From the NCBI GenBank assembly GCA_030374805.1, contig JARGSG010000207.1:1054001-1118000 (forward strand): a stretch of DNA of 64,000 nucleotides, in the 5' to 3' direction. Under the pieces are notes generated by a model, which saw only the letters and a program-made list of their open reading frames with translations, ran no database searches and was not told the origin of the DNA. The DNA comes from Gracilaria gracilis. Taxonomy: Eukaryota > Rhodophyta > Florideophyceae > Gracilariales > Gracilariaceae. The position numbers and the translations under genes are program-made. This document shows positions 20,702 through 32,704 of the stretch, piece after piece; position 1 is the first letter of the stretch, and every line of letters starts with the position of its first letter.

Positions 20702-22815
20702 TGAGCAGATTCCGCCTGAGGCGTGTGCTCAGTGTTCTGCACCATTGATGCCTGGACACCAGCGACAGAACCATCCGCAGTAGCGGTTGAATTTCTCTCG
20801 CGAGGGGTACGGGGGTGAGAGGTCACCATGTTCTGGGCAATCGGAGCCGCGATTGTGCGTGGAATATCCATCTTCGCGCGGATGTACGATGCCATCGGAA
20901 CAGAAGCCTTCTCCTCAGGTGAGAGAGATTGGTAGTTGGAAATGACTTGTGCCCATTCACGCATGGTTAAAACGCACTGCGGAGAAGTATGCCCTCGCGT
21001 ATAGCAGAGGTGACAGATTAATCCAACAATGGCATTGACGTTCCGAGTACTCGAGAATCGCACCGCTGGGCGGGAAACTTGCCAGCCAGGCCGTGAAGCT
21101 CGGGTTCCACCGTTCTCATATGACAGTCGAGGCGGTCGAACTCGGTTCGAATCTGCATACAGCAGTGTGTTGTCCGGAGCCGTTTGAAACTAGGCATCCG
21201 TGGTTGAGGGAAGCTCCGTTGTCGGGATTGAAAGCACGTCGCTACGGGCAAAGTGCACCTGATCATACTCCTTTTGGGAGTGTTCATCAGCCAGAATTGA
21301 CGCCGACGGGGTTGCCGATTCCAACATCAACGCTTTAGCGGACTTCAACCGGGTACCCGGGACTCGTGCGCGTAGCGCATCGCCTTGGGCGCGTGCATAC
21401 TGCACCAGTTCCAAGTACGTAGTCTTACGGTTCTCTTCACGGCGACGGGCCACTAGGGTCCGTATAGCCGGGTCTAGTCCATCAACGAACATGGTACAAC
21501 GCTCTTGAGCGGAATAAACATTGCCACAACGGTAGAAGGCCTTATTCAGGCGCACCGAGTAATCGGTTTCCGTTTCGCCGGGGCGTTGTTTGGTGTCTCT
21601 CAGAGCGAGGATAGCCGACTGGAGGCCGGTACCAGTGGCATAGGACCTCAGTAGATACTGAACTGCTTCAGGCCAGCAAGTAACCCCTCCTTCAGAGGCG
21701 CGCGATGAACCTCTTACAGAGTTGTACTGATCTTCCGCAAGTCCGCGTAGAAAATAGGGCAGCGCGACAAACACCTGTCCTTCATTCATCCCAAGGATGT
21801 CGGCTTCCGCTACAAAGCGTGATAGAAAATCCAACACCAAGATGGGATCATCGCCTGTAAACAGTTGATTACGGAGCGACAGCTGCATCCGTTTGACACA
21901 GTCTTTAACCTTTCCCGTCCTACGGAGAGTTCTATCCAATGAAGAGTCCTCCAAACGGTAATACCGGTATGACAACAGCTTTTTGTAGAGCAGATTGGTA
22001 GGCTTCAACTCCTTTAATCCGGAGTGCTTCCTTCCCTTCGAGCGGGCGCGTATCACCTCTTGGGTGGCTGATGACCGCTTTGAGCGTGACGAACGCTCAC
22101 GAGGGGCTTCTTCTACCGACGAGTCGGACGAATCAGACCCGGTTGACCGGCGAGAAGAAAGACAAGATGCTGACGAATCAGAGTCGTAGTTCTTCCGCTC
22201 TTTGCGTGCTTTGGATCCCCTGACCTTCTTGTCACGGTGTAAAACAGCAACTGGCTCAGCCGTGCGATTGGCTCCAACCAGGACGGTTTGTTTCACCGTT
22301 TCTAGACGGGCGCGGAGGCGAGTAAACTTCTCAGCCACGTCCTCCACAAAATTAGCGGGTCTTCCGAAAGCTTCCAAGAGGAAGTTGACATCACCACGCA
22401 ATACGCGGAGATCCTCAGAAAAGTCCTGCAAAGCAGTGTCATCCACCTTCTTTCGAAGTAGCGACAACTACTTAGCAAGGGTAGCATGGGCAGCCCGCGT
22501 GGAGTGGAGCTGCTCTTCCACCGTTAAGTGGGGGGTGTCATTGACAGTAGCCCTCAGAGGTGCCTTCGGAATGGGAGCTACGGAAGGGACCGCACCTCCT
22601 ACGATAAGGGCGGGACCAGCAACGGCAGGAGCCGGTCCATCACCTCGATGAGGATTGATCAATGACGTGGGCGGAAGTTGAGGGGTCGTCGGCACAGCTT
22701 CAGTAGCCGGCATCCCTTCGGTCCGGGACCGTGAACGGATGGGGATCCGTGACGGAAGTGGCGGATCCGATCTTCCAGTCTGACTGCGTGTCTTCGGACG
22801 ATCTGACAGCGTCAT
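20692..22815 (-). pseudogene. gag with CCHC zinc knuckle
   Basis: Likely start at ATG 22815 (MTLSDRPKTRSQTG). Pro-rich N-terminus, Ser/Arg-rich segment (SDSSDSSVEEAPRERSSRSK), then a capsid-like helical region with FLRGLAEDQY and QRPGETETDYSVRLNKAFYR, typical of gypsy Gag. A zinc knuckle CHLCYTRGHTSPQC sits near the end. TAG codons at 22468-22470 and 21190-21192 interrupt an otherwise continuous frame. Gag would form the particle and bind the element's RNA. Upstream frame to 22881 is open but starts with TTG. Confidence 0.85.
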
Positions 22816-22957
22816 GACCAAAACAACCGTACAACGGGATAATCGACAGCCAATTGGCTGGGACTTCCAGTGAACTTCCAAATGGAGAAAAGGGCAAAAG
22901 GACTAACCTCGCCACGAGTGAATTCACGAGTGAATCTTCCGACAAAACTAGTCGTTT

Positions 22958-22973
22958 CTAAGTCGGGAGACCA
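22958..22973 (-). other. Putative tRNA primer binding site
   Basis: Two bases inside the 5' LTR the minus strand reads TGGTCTCCCGACTTAG. The leading TGG pairs with a tRNA CCA end, and the next bases would pair with a 3' acceptor ending GTCGGGAGACCA. The matching tRNA could not be identified from this window. Confidence 0.55.
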
Positions 22974-22975
22974 CT

Positions 22976-23827
22976 TGTGGAGCAACGTCTTTGGCGGAAA
23001 AAGCGCAGGCTCACGAAGACGTTCGGAATCTTCCCCTCGACAGGGCAGCACAGCGAACGGAGCACTTCGGGAATGACACAGCTAAGCCGGGTGTAAATCC
23101 GAGGTCAAACCACCACGAAAAGCGTCGGAGCGTTAGGCTGATTAGTAGTCGGTAGAGATCCACGTGTTCACACGGTCACGAGATGAGTCCTCGAAAGAGA
23201 GTAGCACAGCAACGACAAGGGGTCTGAAACGGGCCACTGAGAACAGGGCAAAAAGGCAAACCCAAAAAGGGCAGAAAGCAAACCACCAGAGTTGGGAAAA
23301 GAGAGAGAGAATAAAGCAAACCCAATACAGGGGCGAGTAAACGACAATAAGTCGGAACGAGACACACAAATAATGGTTATACTCTGAGCGCCACAAGGGT
23401 GGGTAACTATACGTGAACAACGCAGTCGTCACTCCACTTGGAGGGGAACAATCCGAGAAGGCGTGGTAGTTAGAGCCCGAAGCCCTTGCTTGGCAAGCGG
23501 CAGTTTACTTGGGGGAGCGGTGCTCAACCCTCTAAGTACTGAGCTCGGCGCACCACTGACAGTGGGTGCGCCGGGCAAAATAATCTATAAAATATCTAAG
23601 TAAATACAGCAATGCTGAGTGCACTGCCTCTGGCATATTCGTGCTACACGTGTGCTATTTACACCCACTAAGCGGCGCCTCGATCCGCGCAATCCACGTG
23701 TACATGTGTGGAAATTACCTCAGCGAGGCGACACGCTAATAGCGGTGTAGCTCATATATATCTACTAACGCATGATGCGGAAATTAACTAAGTACCTCAA
23801 ATCGCCTCCAACGAGTTTTGGCCTTCA
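22976..23827 (-). repeat. 5' LTR of the chromovirus
   Basis: Same length as the left copy and about 96% identical by eye, with differences spread over the whole length and concentrated in the final 20 bp. Outer flank is ATTTTCGAT. Confidence 0.93.
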
Positions 23828-24295
23828 ATTTTCGATAATGGATGACAGCAGCACCTCCCATTTGGGCTACGACAATTTCTTGGGACAGCACAGATTGCGC
23901 GTCCCAGAAGCTTACAGTTCGATCGCAACTGGTACAGACAGGGATGGCACCAATCCGATGTGGCGGAAACTGCACCACATCGCGGTGATTCTCTTATTAA
24001 TTATCACCATTCCAAAGAAAAATCTAATTGCAATCTTCTCTACCAAAGCTCAATCCCAATTGGAATCGAGGGCAACTTAGCAATTCGGATTACAATTTCC
24101 GCTACATTAAGCAATTCAGACGACCGTACTACTACTGGTGTGTGTTCCACTCATTCTTCAAGATACACATCGCCTCGCAAACCAATTTAACATCCCAAAA
24201 GCGCTCATTCACGCACTAAAATGCAGTACTTTCAAACAACTATGGAGATGGGGATGTGCGTGTGAAAACTTTGGAGAGCTCAAGAGAAATCATGT
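23828..24295. other. Spacer between two transposons
   Basis: Short plus-strand frames only; nothing recognised. It includes some A-rich and T-rich stretches. Confidence 0.3.
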
Positions 24296-24302
24296 ACACT
24301 AT

Positions 24303-24456
24303 GGGCCACACTATTTCAGTGAGGCTCATTCTCGGGCACCTAACATGAAATAGTGTGGCCCACACTATTACGGTTACCACACTAATTATGTAAAGGGTGT
24401 ATTAGTGTGGCCCACACTAATTTACAGTCACGGTAATAGTGTGGGTGACAAGAAGT
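24303..24456. repeat. Left end repeats with 16-bp hairpin
   Basis: Begins with an inverted repeat: GGGCCACACTATTTCA at 24303-24318 is the exact reverse complement of 24346-24361, with a 27-nt loop. Three further palindromic clusters follow, among them TTAGTGTGGCCCACACTAA near 24402. Copies of the AGTGTGG word occur in both orientations, as for subterminal transposase binding sites. Confidence 0.8.
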
Positions 24457-24463
24457 ACTCATA

Positions 24464-26092
24464 TCAGCTTGCACCAACCACCTCTCCCTCAAAGTTTGCA
24501 CGGTATTTGTTCACAATCGCCTGAAGCTCAGGGAACAACTGGCGCTCCTCCCACAGCCCATTCAGATTCCGGGCCATGCCATACCGAATCATGGCCTTCC
24601 TGGCGTAACTCACCCCTTCCTCGTCGCGTTGCGCGCTAACCGCCCTAACCGACGTCGCCGCAAGCTTTAGGAAGTATTGCTTGCCGGGATTGGTCAGCTT
24701 CCCGGACGCTCTACTTCCTTCCGACCACATGTTTTTCTCCAACAAACCCATTTTGTGCTCGTCCCATTCCCGGCGCCAGTAGGTTTTTAGTTTCTGAATT
24801 AAGAAGCTGTCGGCAGGCTGAACAAGATGCGTAGCATTGCACGGAAAAAAACGAATTTCCGTGTTACTTTCACTCAGCGCTTTTCGCACGTCATCAGTCA
24901 CAGCATGGGTATTCACGTTATCAAGGAAGAGAACACGTTTTCTACCGTTTGGCAAAGGCGTAAACACCCGCTTTTCAAGAAGCCATTGTAGAAATACCCG
25001 TTTGTCCATCCACGCTTTAGGACCTGTCCTGTATACGACTCCTGGAACGTTGTCTGGCAACCCTCGAATAGGGTAATTTCTGTCTGCGTTCTTGAAGATT
25101 AACATCGGAATGTCAAGGGTTGCATGAGGCCCACCGGATATGAGCACCATCATGGTGATACCATCGTCACCGGAAACCACATCTGCGTAGCGAACGCTCT
25201 TCTCACCAATAAGTGCCAAAGTTTTGTGATTATCCATATTCATGCAGAAATGCGTCTCGTCCGCGTTGAACACATCCTCTTCATGCAAGGAGTTTGAATT
25301 GAAATCTCGTGACAACTGGCCAAGATGGTAAGATACTTCTCTTTCGATTTGTTCCTGCTTTGCTGGCGACACCATAAGCTTCCCACATTGGTATCTACTG
25401 ACTATTCCATGTCTTTCCATGAATGTCTGTATCCATCTCGCGGTAATGTGGTCTTTGATGAGACAGTTCGTGTGAGGATCTCTCATGTTGGGGTGATAGG
25501 CTCCCGCGGATTGACGGCCAATGAGGTTGAAACTCAGCGTCCGCAGCAGTCTGGCATTGAATTTTACACCCGCTTTCCTCATCCTGTTGAATTCATCTAC
25601 TAGATCTGCTTGGAGTGCGACTACCCATGGCGTAATGGGACGTCCCCTTCCTTTCTTGCTCTTACAGTAATGGCGTTTCAGACCGTTTCGTGTTAACTTC
25701 ACGAAAGAAATATTATTGTTCTTCGAAATGCGGGTATGTCCTTGTACCAATTGGTTCCTCTGTTTCCAGTATCTGCTCGCTCGCATCAAATTTGCCTTTG
25801 TACTCCCACGAAAGAACTGGGAAAAGTGTGCCACTGCTTTGGACACAACGTGTTGACAATCATCTTGTTGTTCTCTTTCAATCATCCATTTAGCAATTTT
25901 AGCTCTGTTCGTGTTGGTTAAGACTACTTGTGCCTGCCGAGAATTGGGACTGTTATTACTGCCATGCTCTGGGTTTGGGCTTTGCGGTGGTTGTGTATCG
26001 GCGCTTTCAGTTTGATTCACGTTGTTGCTGTTGGTGGTGCTGGCTGACATTCGAGCGAAAGCGCTCAGAATGGGAGACGCTTGAAGAGACAT
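24464..26092 (-). CDS. pogo/Tigger-like DDE transposase
   Basis: 542 aa, intact, ATG at 26092. Residues ~80-270 hold helix-turn-helix-like DNA-binding regions with basic stretches (RHYCKSKKGRGRP). The DDE_1 catalytic core follows: VFNADETHFCMNMDN (first Asp), RVLFLDNVNTHAV (second Asp) and NATHLVQPADSFLIQKLKTY, where the third acidic residue is Asp (DDD type). It should cut the element ends and rejoin them at TA targets. Such genes are sometimes domesticated as DNA-binding proteins, but flanking end repeats here argue for a transposon. No nonsense codon is present. Confidence 0.88.
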   Translation of the reverse strand: MSLQASPILSAFARMSASTTNSNNVNQTESADTQPPQSPNPEHGSNNSPNSRQAQVVLTNTNRAKIAKWMIEREQQDDCQHVVSKAVAHFSQFFRGSTKANLMRASRYWKQRNQLVQGHTRISKNNNISFVKLTRNGLKRHYCKSKKGRGRPITPWVVALQADLVDEFNRMRKAGVKFNARLLRTLSFNLIGRQSAGAYHPNMRDPHTNCLIKDHITARWIQTFMERHGIVSRYQCGKLMVSPAKQEQIEREVSYHLGQLSRDFNSNSLHEEDVFNADETHFCMNMDNHKTLALIGEKSVRYADVVSGDDGITMMVLISGGPHATLDIPMLIFKNADRNYPIRGLPDNVPGVVYRTGPKAWMDKRVFLQWLLEKRVFTPLPNGRKRVLFLDNVNTHAVTDDVRKALSESNTEIRFFPCNATHLVQPADSFLIQKLKTYWRREWDEHKMGLLEKNMWSEGSRASGKLTNPGKQYFLKLAATSVRAVSAQRDEEGVSYARKAMIRYGMARNLNGLWEERQLFPELQAIVNKYRANFEGEVVGAS

Positions 26093-26204
26093 TTACTCTT
26101 CTACGACACGGGACGTACAGATCTCGAGTGTCTTGATAACTGGTGGAATAAAAAGAGGACTCCGTTCGTTCGTATTTGGCGCGCAATCCGCCGTATGCTG
26201 CTTC

Positions 26205-26318
26205 CTACCCACACTAATTAGAGTCAGCCATCGCGGTAGGTGCACCTAAATTAGTGTGGGCCACACTAAATCGCGTTACCACACTATTATTGCACCCACA
26301 CTAATAACAGTGTTGACC
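26205..26318. repeat. Right end repeats of the pogo-like element
   Basis: Contains CCCACACTAATTAGAG, TTAGTGTGGGCCACACTAAA, TTACCACACTATTATT and CACCCACACTAATAAC. These resemble the left end both directly and as reverse complement because the core word is palindromic. Confidence 0.75.
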
Positions 26319-26325
26319 TGTATCG

Positions 26326-29300
26326 TCTACACATTCAAAGTTTCATCAAACAATTGACTTAATCTATAACTGATATGTTGAAACTGCGAATAATCTACAA
26401 GGCGTATAGTAAAAGTCTTTGTTTTGTGTTTTTGATAAGCTTGCACTACTTTGCACTACTGAAGTTTTCTCCTTCTTTCTCAAGAAGTGTGACAGATTAT
26501 GTTTCGGTGGTTGGTTTGACTTTTTGCAGTAGGATCAAAGTGTTGAATAATGGACTTCTTTTCTATTATATGTGGAAATGATCCTCGATGGCTACGCAGC
26601 ATACTAATGCAAGCATGGCGCAGTTTTGAACTTTGACCCTCAAAATTTGATACAGTTGTGTAGCAAATAAATGACCCCTTCGACTGTATTCTACGTAAAC
26701 GCCGAGCTTACGGAAGAGCCCTCTGTGTGTCATAAGGCTTCTGAATTGTTTGGGATTTGTTTACAAATATGTGTACAATTATGTGATGCAGTAACCTATG
26801 ATCGAGTATCTAGTAGCCTGGTCGGCTTGAAAATGGTCACGGGTTGTCACTCTGCACTGTTACGCCACATGTCAGCTGACAAAGGAGAGACCCCTCTACC
26901 TGGGGTTACATGTCCAAATAATCCTATATTATGGCTTGGCCACATGGTTTTACTCGCGATCAGTATGGTGAAGGGGTGAAGAAGACTGTTGCAGGTTTGA
27001 TTGTATTGCAAGACACAGATTGCCGATAACAAGGATATGGTTTAGATGAAAAACCGTATCAGCACCCGTGGGTGGAAGAGGTTATCACGTAGGGTTTCGC
27101 TCTGCGTTGAAAAAGCTCTCGAGGAGATCGCTCATGGCTGGAACACCGCAAGATGCAAAAACGTCCATTAAGTCTCTTATTATATATGACCCTCAGAATT
27201 TCTTGGTCTTTTTAAAGAGAGAGCTTCCTCTGAAGCTCTACTACAGTATCGTAATAAGTTCCTTTTGGCCACAATAAAGAATGAAGAAGAATCAAGTATT
27301 TGCGTTCTGTTGCTTACAATTGTGGTCTGTGTTTGGATAATTGAAGAACATGTGGACAATAAGGTTTGTTGGTCAGCCTGTGAGGTAGTTTGTAGATCTA
27401 CACACGTAGATTGCCGCGCAAGATGAACATGGTCCACCAAACCATCATGTGGTGGTTTGATGCAAGCAGAAATTCTTTCCGATGTAGCTCGTTTCCGACA
27501 TCCAATTTGAGCGCGAAAATAAATGTCAAGTGTGAAGATCAGTTTGTGTGAAGTAGAAAGGTACGGACTAAAAACAGCGTTGGGGAAATGGGAGGGGAAC
27601 AGCTGAGAAATGAAGTGCCAGGAGCCATGGTTCCGGCTACGCTGTTCATGCTTTTCGTGCTTTTCTTTTTAGCTGAAGGGTGTCTGTTTCGATATGAACA
27701 ATTGAGTAGTAATGGCTTGCTGGTCAGTTGCTGTACTACTTTACTGCAATAAAGGGTTCAAATCGCTGAAGAAGCAGAGGGCTGGAGATGATCGCAATCC
27801 CCGAAGTATCCCAGTAACGAGACTCTCGTTTCGTCACTTTTACTTGTATTCAGGCCTGCTTGTATTACAAGTAAGAATACAAGACTTGTAGTTTGAGATC
27901 AGTTTTAAGTATCTCGAGCACATACAAAGCATCCTTGAATGCGTTCGCAAAACGAGTATAAAGAGCAAGCAGATTATGGACCTCCTGTCGTCTCAGAATC
28001 AGAGACGCTAGAACATATTTATGAAGAAGAGGGAGCAGACTTTCAAATGATTAATTCTTGACGTGGTTGACGCCAATTTCGAGTTACTCTCTGTCGCCGT
28101 ACGTGACTCTAACTTGAATTTTGAAGAACTCTTTAAAAAGAGAGATAGTTCATGTGTACGGTGACTATCGCGCCATTTTTTGTTGCTAGAGACTTGAGCT
28201 GAGTTAACTCGAAAATTAAGAAAACAATAATTTCTCTTGAATATCTACGTCGAGCCATAAAAGTCGATTGTGGACGTCTTTCCAAAACAAGTTCCACGTC
28301 ACAATGATGTGCTTTGGTTCGCTGATCATACCGGGAAGCGTTGGTAAGCGGCCGCGAAAGAATCTAGAGCTAGTGTAGCTCAGTTCTTCTTGCTTCGCTT
28401 TGCTTCTTATCGAGTCTCAACAAATTTAGGAACAATACACGATACATTGCTAAGGGAAAAGTAGTACAGCAGCTCCAACGTCCGATTTGTTTTTCTATTG
28501 CAACGGAAAGCAAGGTACTACCAGAGTGTTTCGTGTTCTGAGTACACAAAATACGTTCAAGAAGAAGAAAACCTTGTGCGATGTGGTATATGGCAGTAGA
28601 TGCGAATGAAGGTTCTCGCGATGGGAGCACTATTCGAATTATTCGTACCACTTCACGATCTACGAAGGTATATCTTTCCACGTTTGGGTCACCAGCGAGG
28701 CCCGAATTGCGAGCACGTGCTTCTCATTCTTCGTTAGTAATTAATTATCTCCCTTTCATATAGATACAAGGGAGAAGGTTTACTAACCCCCATTTTCCAG
28801 AACAGAACGTTGGACTTTTAGGCTACAATACAAAACCACGAACCTATTCAGTGCTTTCTTTGACAGGTGTCTGGTGAACCAATGCGTATGTGATAAGCAT
28901 TATATATTGTTGTGGTAAATCGCGGTCAAAAGAATCGATAACGCACCAAGAAAGAGTGCCAGAGGGCTCTGTACCTCTTCTTTGACCTTCTCTGATCGCG
29001 ACTGCCGCGATCAGGTACCTTTAATAGTAGCGCAGACTACCAGCCTGGTACCACAATGAAGATCTTCTCCATTCTAATTAAACCACGGAGCGTGTTCGCG
29101 CTACGTGCTCTTCGAATTGAAAACCTAGTCTACGCTCTAATGACATTGTTCTACAATTGTCTCAAAGAAAATATACGTTCTCTAGTCTTTTTAGCTCATA
29201 ATTGTTTGATAAAGACATCTTAGTAAGGCTCCAAAATCGAAGGAAAGAAAGAAATCATAGAACCGAAAAGTTGCAATAGCGCCTTGGACTACGGTGGGTT

Positions 29301-32300
29301 TTTTGAAGTGAATCGAGTTGAAGGACGTTCCAAATCCTCAAGTTTTAGGAACTAAATGGAAAAAGTATATAAGAATAAATGTTAGTTCCATTCTTCGCCA
29401 GAGAGCTTCATATCTTTAACTTGAAAGCTATTCTCGGATGTCGTTCACCAAGTAGAGAAATCCACAACGTGGAGTTCTTCTACTCAGCCACTGAATCATT
29501 TCTCCGATTTGATTTGAGTACTTTGTCATGGTAGCGTTACCTGTCGTATATCCTCAGTGAGGAGTCCTCACTGCCTAACTTAGGCTACATTTCGTTCACT
29601 TACGGTGGTCATCAAGGTACATGATGCACGTTACCTTGTTGAACCTTGGCTTCAGCCACTAGGAAGCGTCTGTGATTAACGGCTTGCATTACATTTGTGT
29701 GAACTATCTTGCAGGTTGTAGCCGTCACTCGGCAATGACTTATAGTCGGTGAACTCCGCTGTAAAGAGCAATCTGGGTATATCTTGTCACAGACGGTGGA
29801 AGGAGAGTTCCTCAGTGTCGAAGATACAGAGGGCTTGCGAAGAACGTTTATGAAACTTTGGAACGAATTGGAATATGGAGGTTGCCGGGATGAACAGGTT
29901 TTCACGTTTCCGTTGCCTCCTTCCAAAAGGATAGAATGTGACAGTTTCACGACTCGCCGGGTTTCTAAGAAAAACATTCTTACTCACAGGAGTATTACAA
30001 CGGGACATTTCTCAGTTTACAAAGCAGATGTTGACTTCTAACACTTTCAAGTGCAAAGGCAGTCCGAAGACTGCTGGAGACTGGAATTTGGTTCGCCTTG
30101 CGTGTCTATCACAGATCCGCACGAGAAGACCGAAAATCTGTATTGGAAAAGAAGTAGACCGCCACCTCTGCTGCATAAAATGTCCCGTGAGGCGCAAGAC
30201 GCACAGGTGCTTGGACCGAAAGGAACATATACATATATATCTCTTTGTGGACTTTAATTCTTCTATTCCTAGAGTTAAAAGAAACTCTTCTTCATGCCAG
30301 AACCTTACATGGTCTCCCAGAAGTGAATTAGAGGTCTGTACAGTACCTGACACCTGATACCACTGCTGATTACCCTTGTATGGCATTCAGCTCATGGCAT
30401 TTGGCTTATTGACGTGCAGCGTCGCAAAGTAATGGACCGTACTCGAATCACTCCATGAGAGTAACCCCAAATACTTGGGAACGATCGCCATTCTTCTGAG
30501 CGTGCTTACAACTTGCAACCAGCAGTCGAGTTCAGCTGGAAATCTGTGTCGAAGTTATTGCACTAGCCTTCAAACTATATCTACAGATGCTGCCTTTCAG
30601 TTCAGGACTCAAAACTTGTCAAGCATTTTACTTGCGCTATCTCGTTTATGAAACACGTACGGTACAGTTGTGAGATTACATCTTCGATGTGTGGGATTAC
30701 ATTGAAGATGCAATCTCACAACAGTGTGTTAATTTCTCGTGTGCAGGGTTTTGTAGAAGACCCCTTGCTTTTGCTTGCCCGGTCCTGAGTGCTAATGCAC
30801 CAGTCACCGTCTAGGACATAAGAAAAAGGACATAAGAACCACTGATCATCAAATCTGCGACAAATGGCCTCCTCTGCGGTCATAGCTCCGGTTTATTCTA
30901 GGAGAAATGCCTGTTAACGAAAAGGATATCTGTATGGTCCACGACATAGTTCTGTATAGGGGCCACCGGAAGGGACTTCATCTTTATCCTTCAATGCAGA
31001 GGCTTTTGAACTTGTTCCCCCCTACCAAAGCGAGTGCAAAAGATTCTATTCTTGAACCCTTTCTGAAAGGAAGGGTTTCGAAGTTGTGAGTGATATCGAC
31101 GCTCTGAGCGAAATCAGGATCAAAGATGTTACTGTGCCACAATTATGTTACGAGTCGTAAGAAAGGAACTGATCAAGATTAGTGACATTGGTATCATAGA
31201 GCCCAGGGCCTCTGAAGGATGTTCCGCAGATACCGTACATCTCTCTCCCAGAATCGCGTGCGTTAGTTGCTCGCACGGGAAAGATTTGCTGAGACCCCAA
31301 CACTTACAGTAAGCATATTCCGCACTTGATCTTTCCTGCAGGCTATGAACGTACGCTGTCATTCCAGGCCGTAGGAGGTTGACAAGTAAGGAAATCTCGT
31401 TAGTCCTTCCAAAGAAATCCCGAGACTTGGAAAACGGACAGTAGAACCACAAATGTCATAGAGTCCTACCAGACGCATACGGCATATGTGTTGGACATGG
31501 TGTCCATGCCATCTCTCTACATTCTCCGATAGGATATTTGAAACCATCATGGCATCTATGGCTATATGGTCTACGTAAACGTACAGTCGGTGTGGAACCT
31601 TCTCAGGTACAAGAATGCCTCACGCTGAAGGCTTACGTTTCAACCAGAACTCGACGAAGACCGTAGCAAATGGGCGCGTGCTTTATCATCGCTACGTGTC
31701 ATTGCGAAACGGTTGGCAACGGAAGAGTCTCGATATCGTTGGCAGAAACGCCACGCCTTGCGTGCGGTCGAATAATGCTCATCCCACACTGGTGACACAG
31801 CATCAATAATGCACCAGGATTGGAGAGAGGGGGGTGTCCAGCTCTCACACTGCGAGCTTGAACGCAGTGACAGTACCATCATCAGGCTTGATTCTCGCGA
31901 CGGATCCAAACCAAACGGTACAATCTTTTTCGCGCTCAGCACGCGTTTGACGCGGCTCCAACACTAGCACGAAAAATAGCTCGCCATATCCGACGGTGGG
32001 AATCTGGTTAGAAACATCCGTTAGTTCGAGACGGTAGGTGAACGATGATACATCCACAGCGCAGATTGATCAGTTGGATGAAACGGGCGTCGTCCATTGG
32101 CTGCATCATTGTCAATGTGGAACAAACTGCTCGACAAGATGCTTACGAATATATACTGCACACCTAAGCATTTACACAGAAAGTATCATTTTTAACCCTT
32201 TAACGCTGGATGGAAAGCACATGAAACAGTTGAACCGGACAGGTTTCTAACGCATGTCGGTAGAGGCTGACAATCTGGACTCTGTCGAACAGAGGCAGCA

Positions 32301-32704
32301 GAGACTCCACACGGGTCTGTAGTCTGTACAACGGTACATGCGTGCTGTTAAACGAATGGGAGTGTGTTTGGGTGTTCCGCAAGCCTGTGATGAATGACGT
32401 TAAAGCAGAGTGTTTGTACACATCCTCTGGAGCAAGTTGAACATTAGAGATGAAACAAGTAGAAGAAAAGAAGCGCGTACAATCACGAAAGTAAGAGATA
32501 GACAAATGGAGGGGGTGGGGCAAATTGGGGCTATGAGGAGTTGCACAGATGAGTGTCGATGGTGCAGCGGATGGGTTTGCTGGAAGCAAGGCGTGAGATG
32601 AAGGCACTGATTTAAGAAGTGCTGGTTGGTTACGATTTGAAGTAGACGACATGAACTGAAGCGCTACGCAGTGCAGAAGATGTAGCACGTTTGTGAGAAT
32701 GGCG
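26326..32704. other. Gene-poor 6.4-kb region
   Basis: No frame longer than about 200 codons and none that I can match to a family. Frames at 29938-30357 (+), 30012-30386 (-), 31129-31550 (-) and 31640-31942 (-) are short, overlap other frames and lack clear starts. Composition is lower in GC than the right flank. Decayed transposons are plausible, but no terminal repeats or conserved motif were found, apart from the hairpin at 30667-30722. Confidence 0.4.
30667..30722. repeat. Inverted repeat, 19-bp stem
   Basis: GTTGTGAGATTACATCTTC (30667-30685) pairs with GAAGATGCAATCTCACAAC (30704-30722) with one G:T/A-C type mismatch and an 18-nt loop. It could be a miniature transposon remnant, or fold into a small-RNA-like hairpin if transcribed. 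No flanking target duplication was noted. Confidence 0.6.

Larger units (their letters stand above)
12413..23827 (-). mobile_element. Complete Ty3/gypsy LTR retrotransposon (chromovirus), inactivated
   Basis: An 11,415-bp element read on the minus strand: 5' LTR (22976-23827), primer binding site, gag, protease, RT, RNase H, integrase, GPY/F module and chromodomain, then an antisense gene, polypurine tract and 3' LTR (12413-13264). Both LTRs are 852 bp and run TGAAGG...CTCCACA on the minus strand. Flanks ATTTC (left) and ATTTT (right) may be a 5-bp target duplication with one change. By eye the LTRs differ at roughly 35-40 positions, so the insertion is not recent. Coding frames contain several nonsense codons, one frame change and changed catalytic residues, so this copy is not autonomous. 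Confidence 0.92.
24296..26325 (-). mobile_element. pogo/Tigger-like DNA transposon
   Basis: About 2 kb, with one transposase gene flanked by end regions made of the words AGTGTGG and CCACACT. Exact termini cannot be fixed: the outermost left copy is in CACTATGGGCCACACTATT (24297-24315) and the outermost right one in CACCCACACTAATAACAG (about 26293-26310). Mariner/pogo elements duplicate TA on insertion; several TA steps lie at either side. With an uninterrupted transposase this copy could be young. Confidence 0.75.

Noticed and set aside
27755..27790. tRNA T-arm (GGGTTCAAATCG)
   Set aside because: No acceptor stem, anticodon arm or D arm could be folded around it.
29938..30386. Overlapping 120-140-codon frames on both strands
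   Set aside because: Neither has a motif, and mutual overlap with similar lengths points to chance open frames.
31129..31942. Copia-type polyprotein remnants
   Set aside because: A few aromatic/basic patches suggested it, but none of the integrase or RT motifs could be found.
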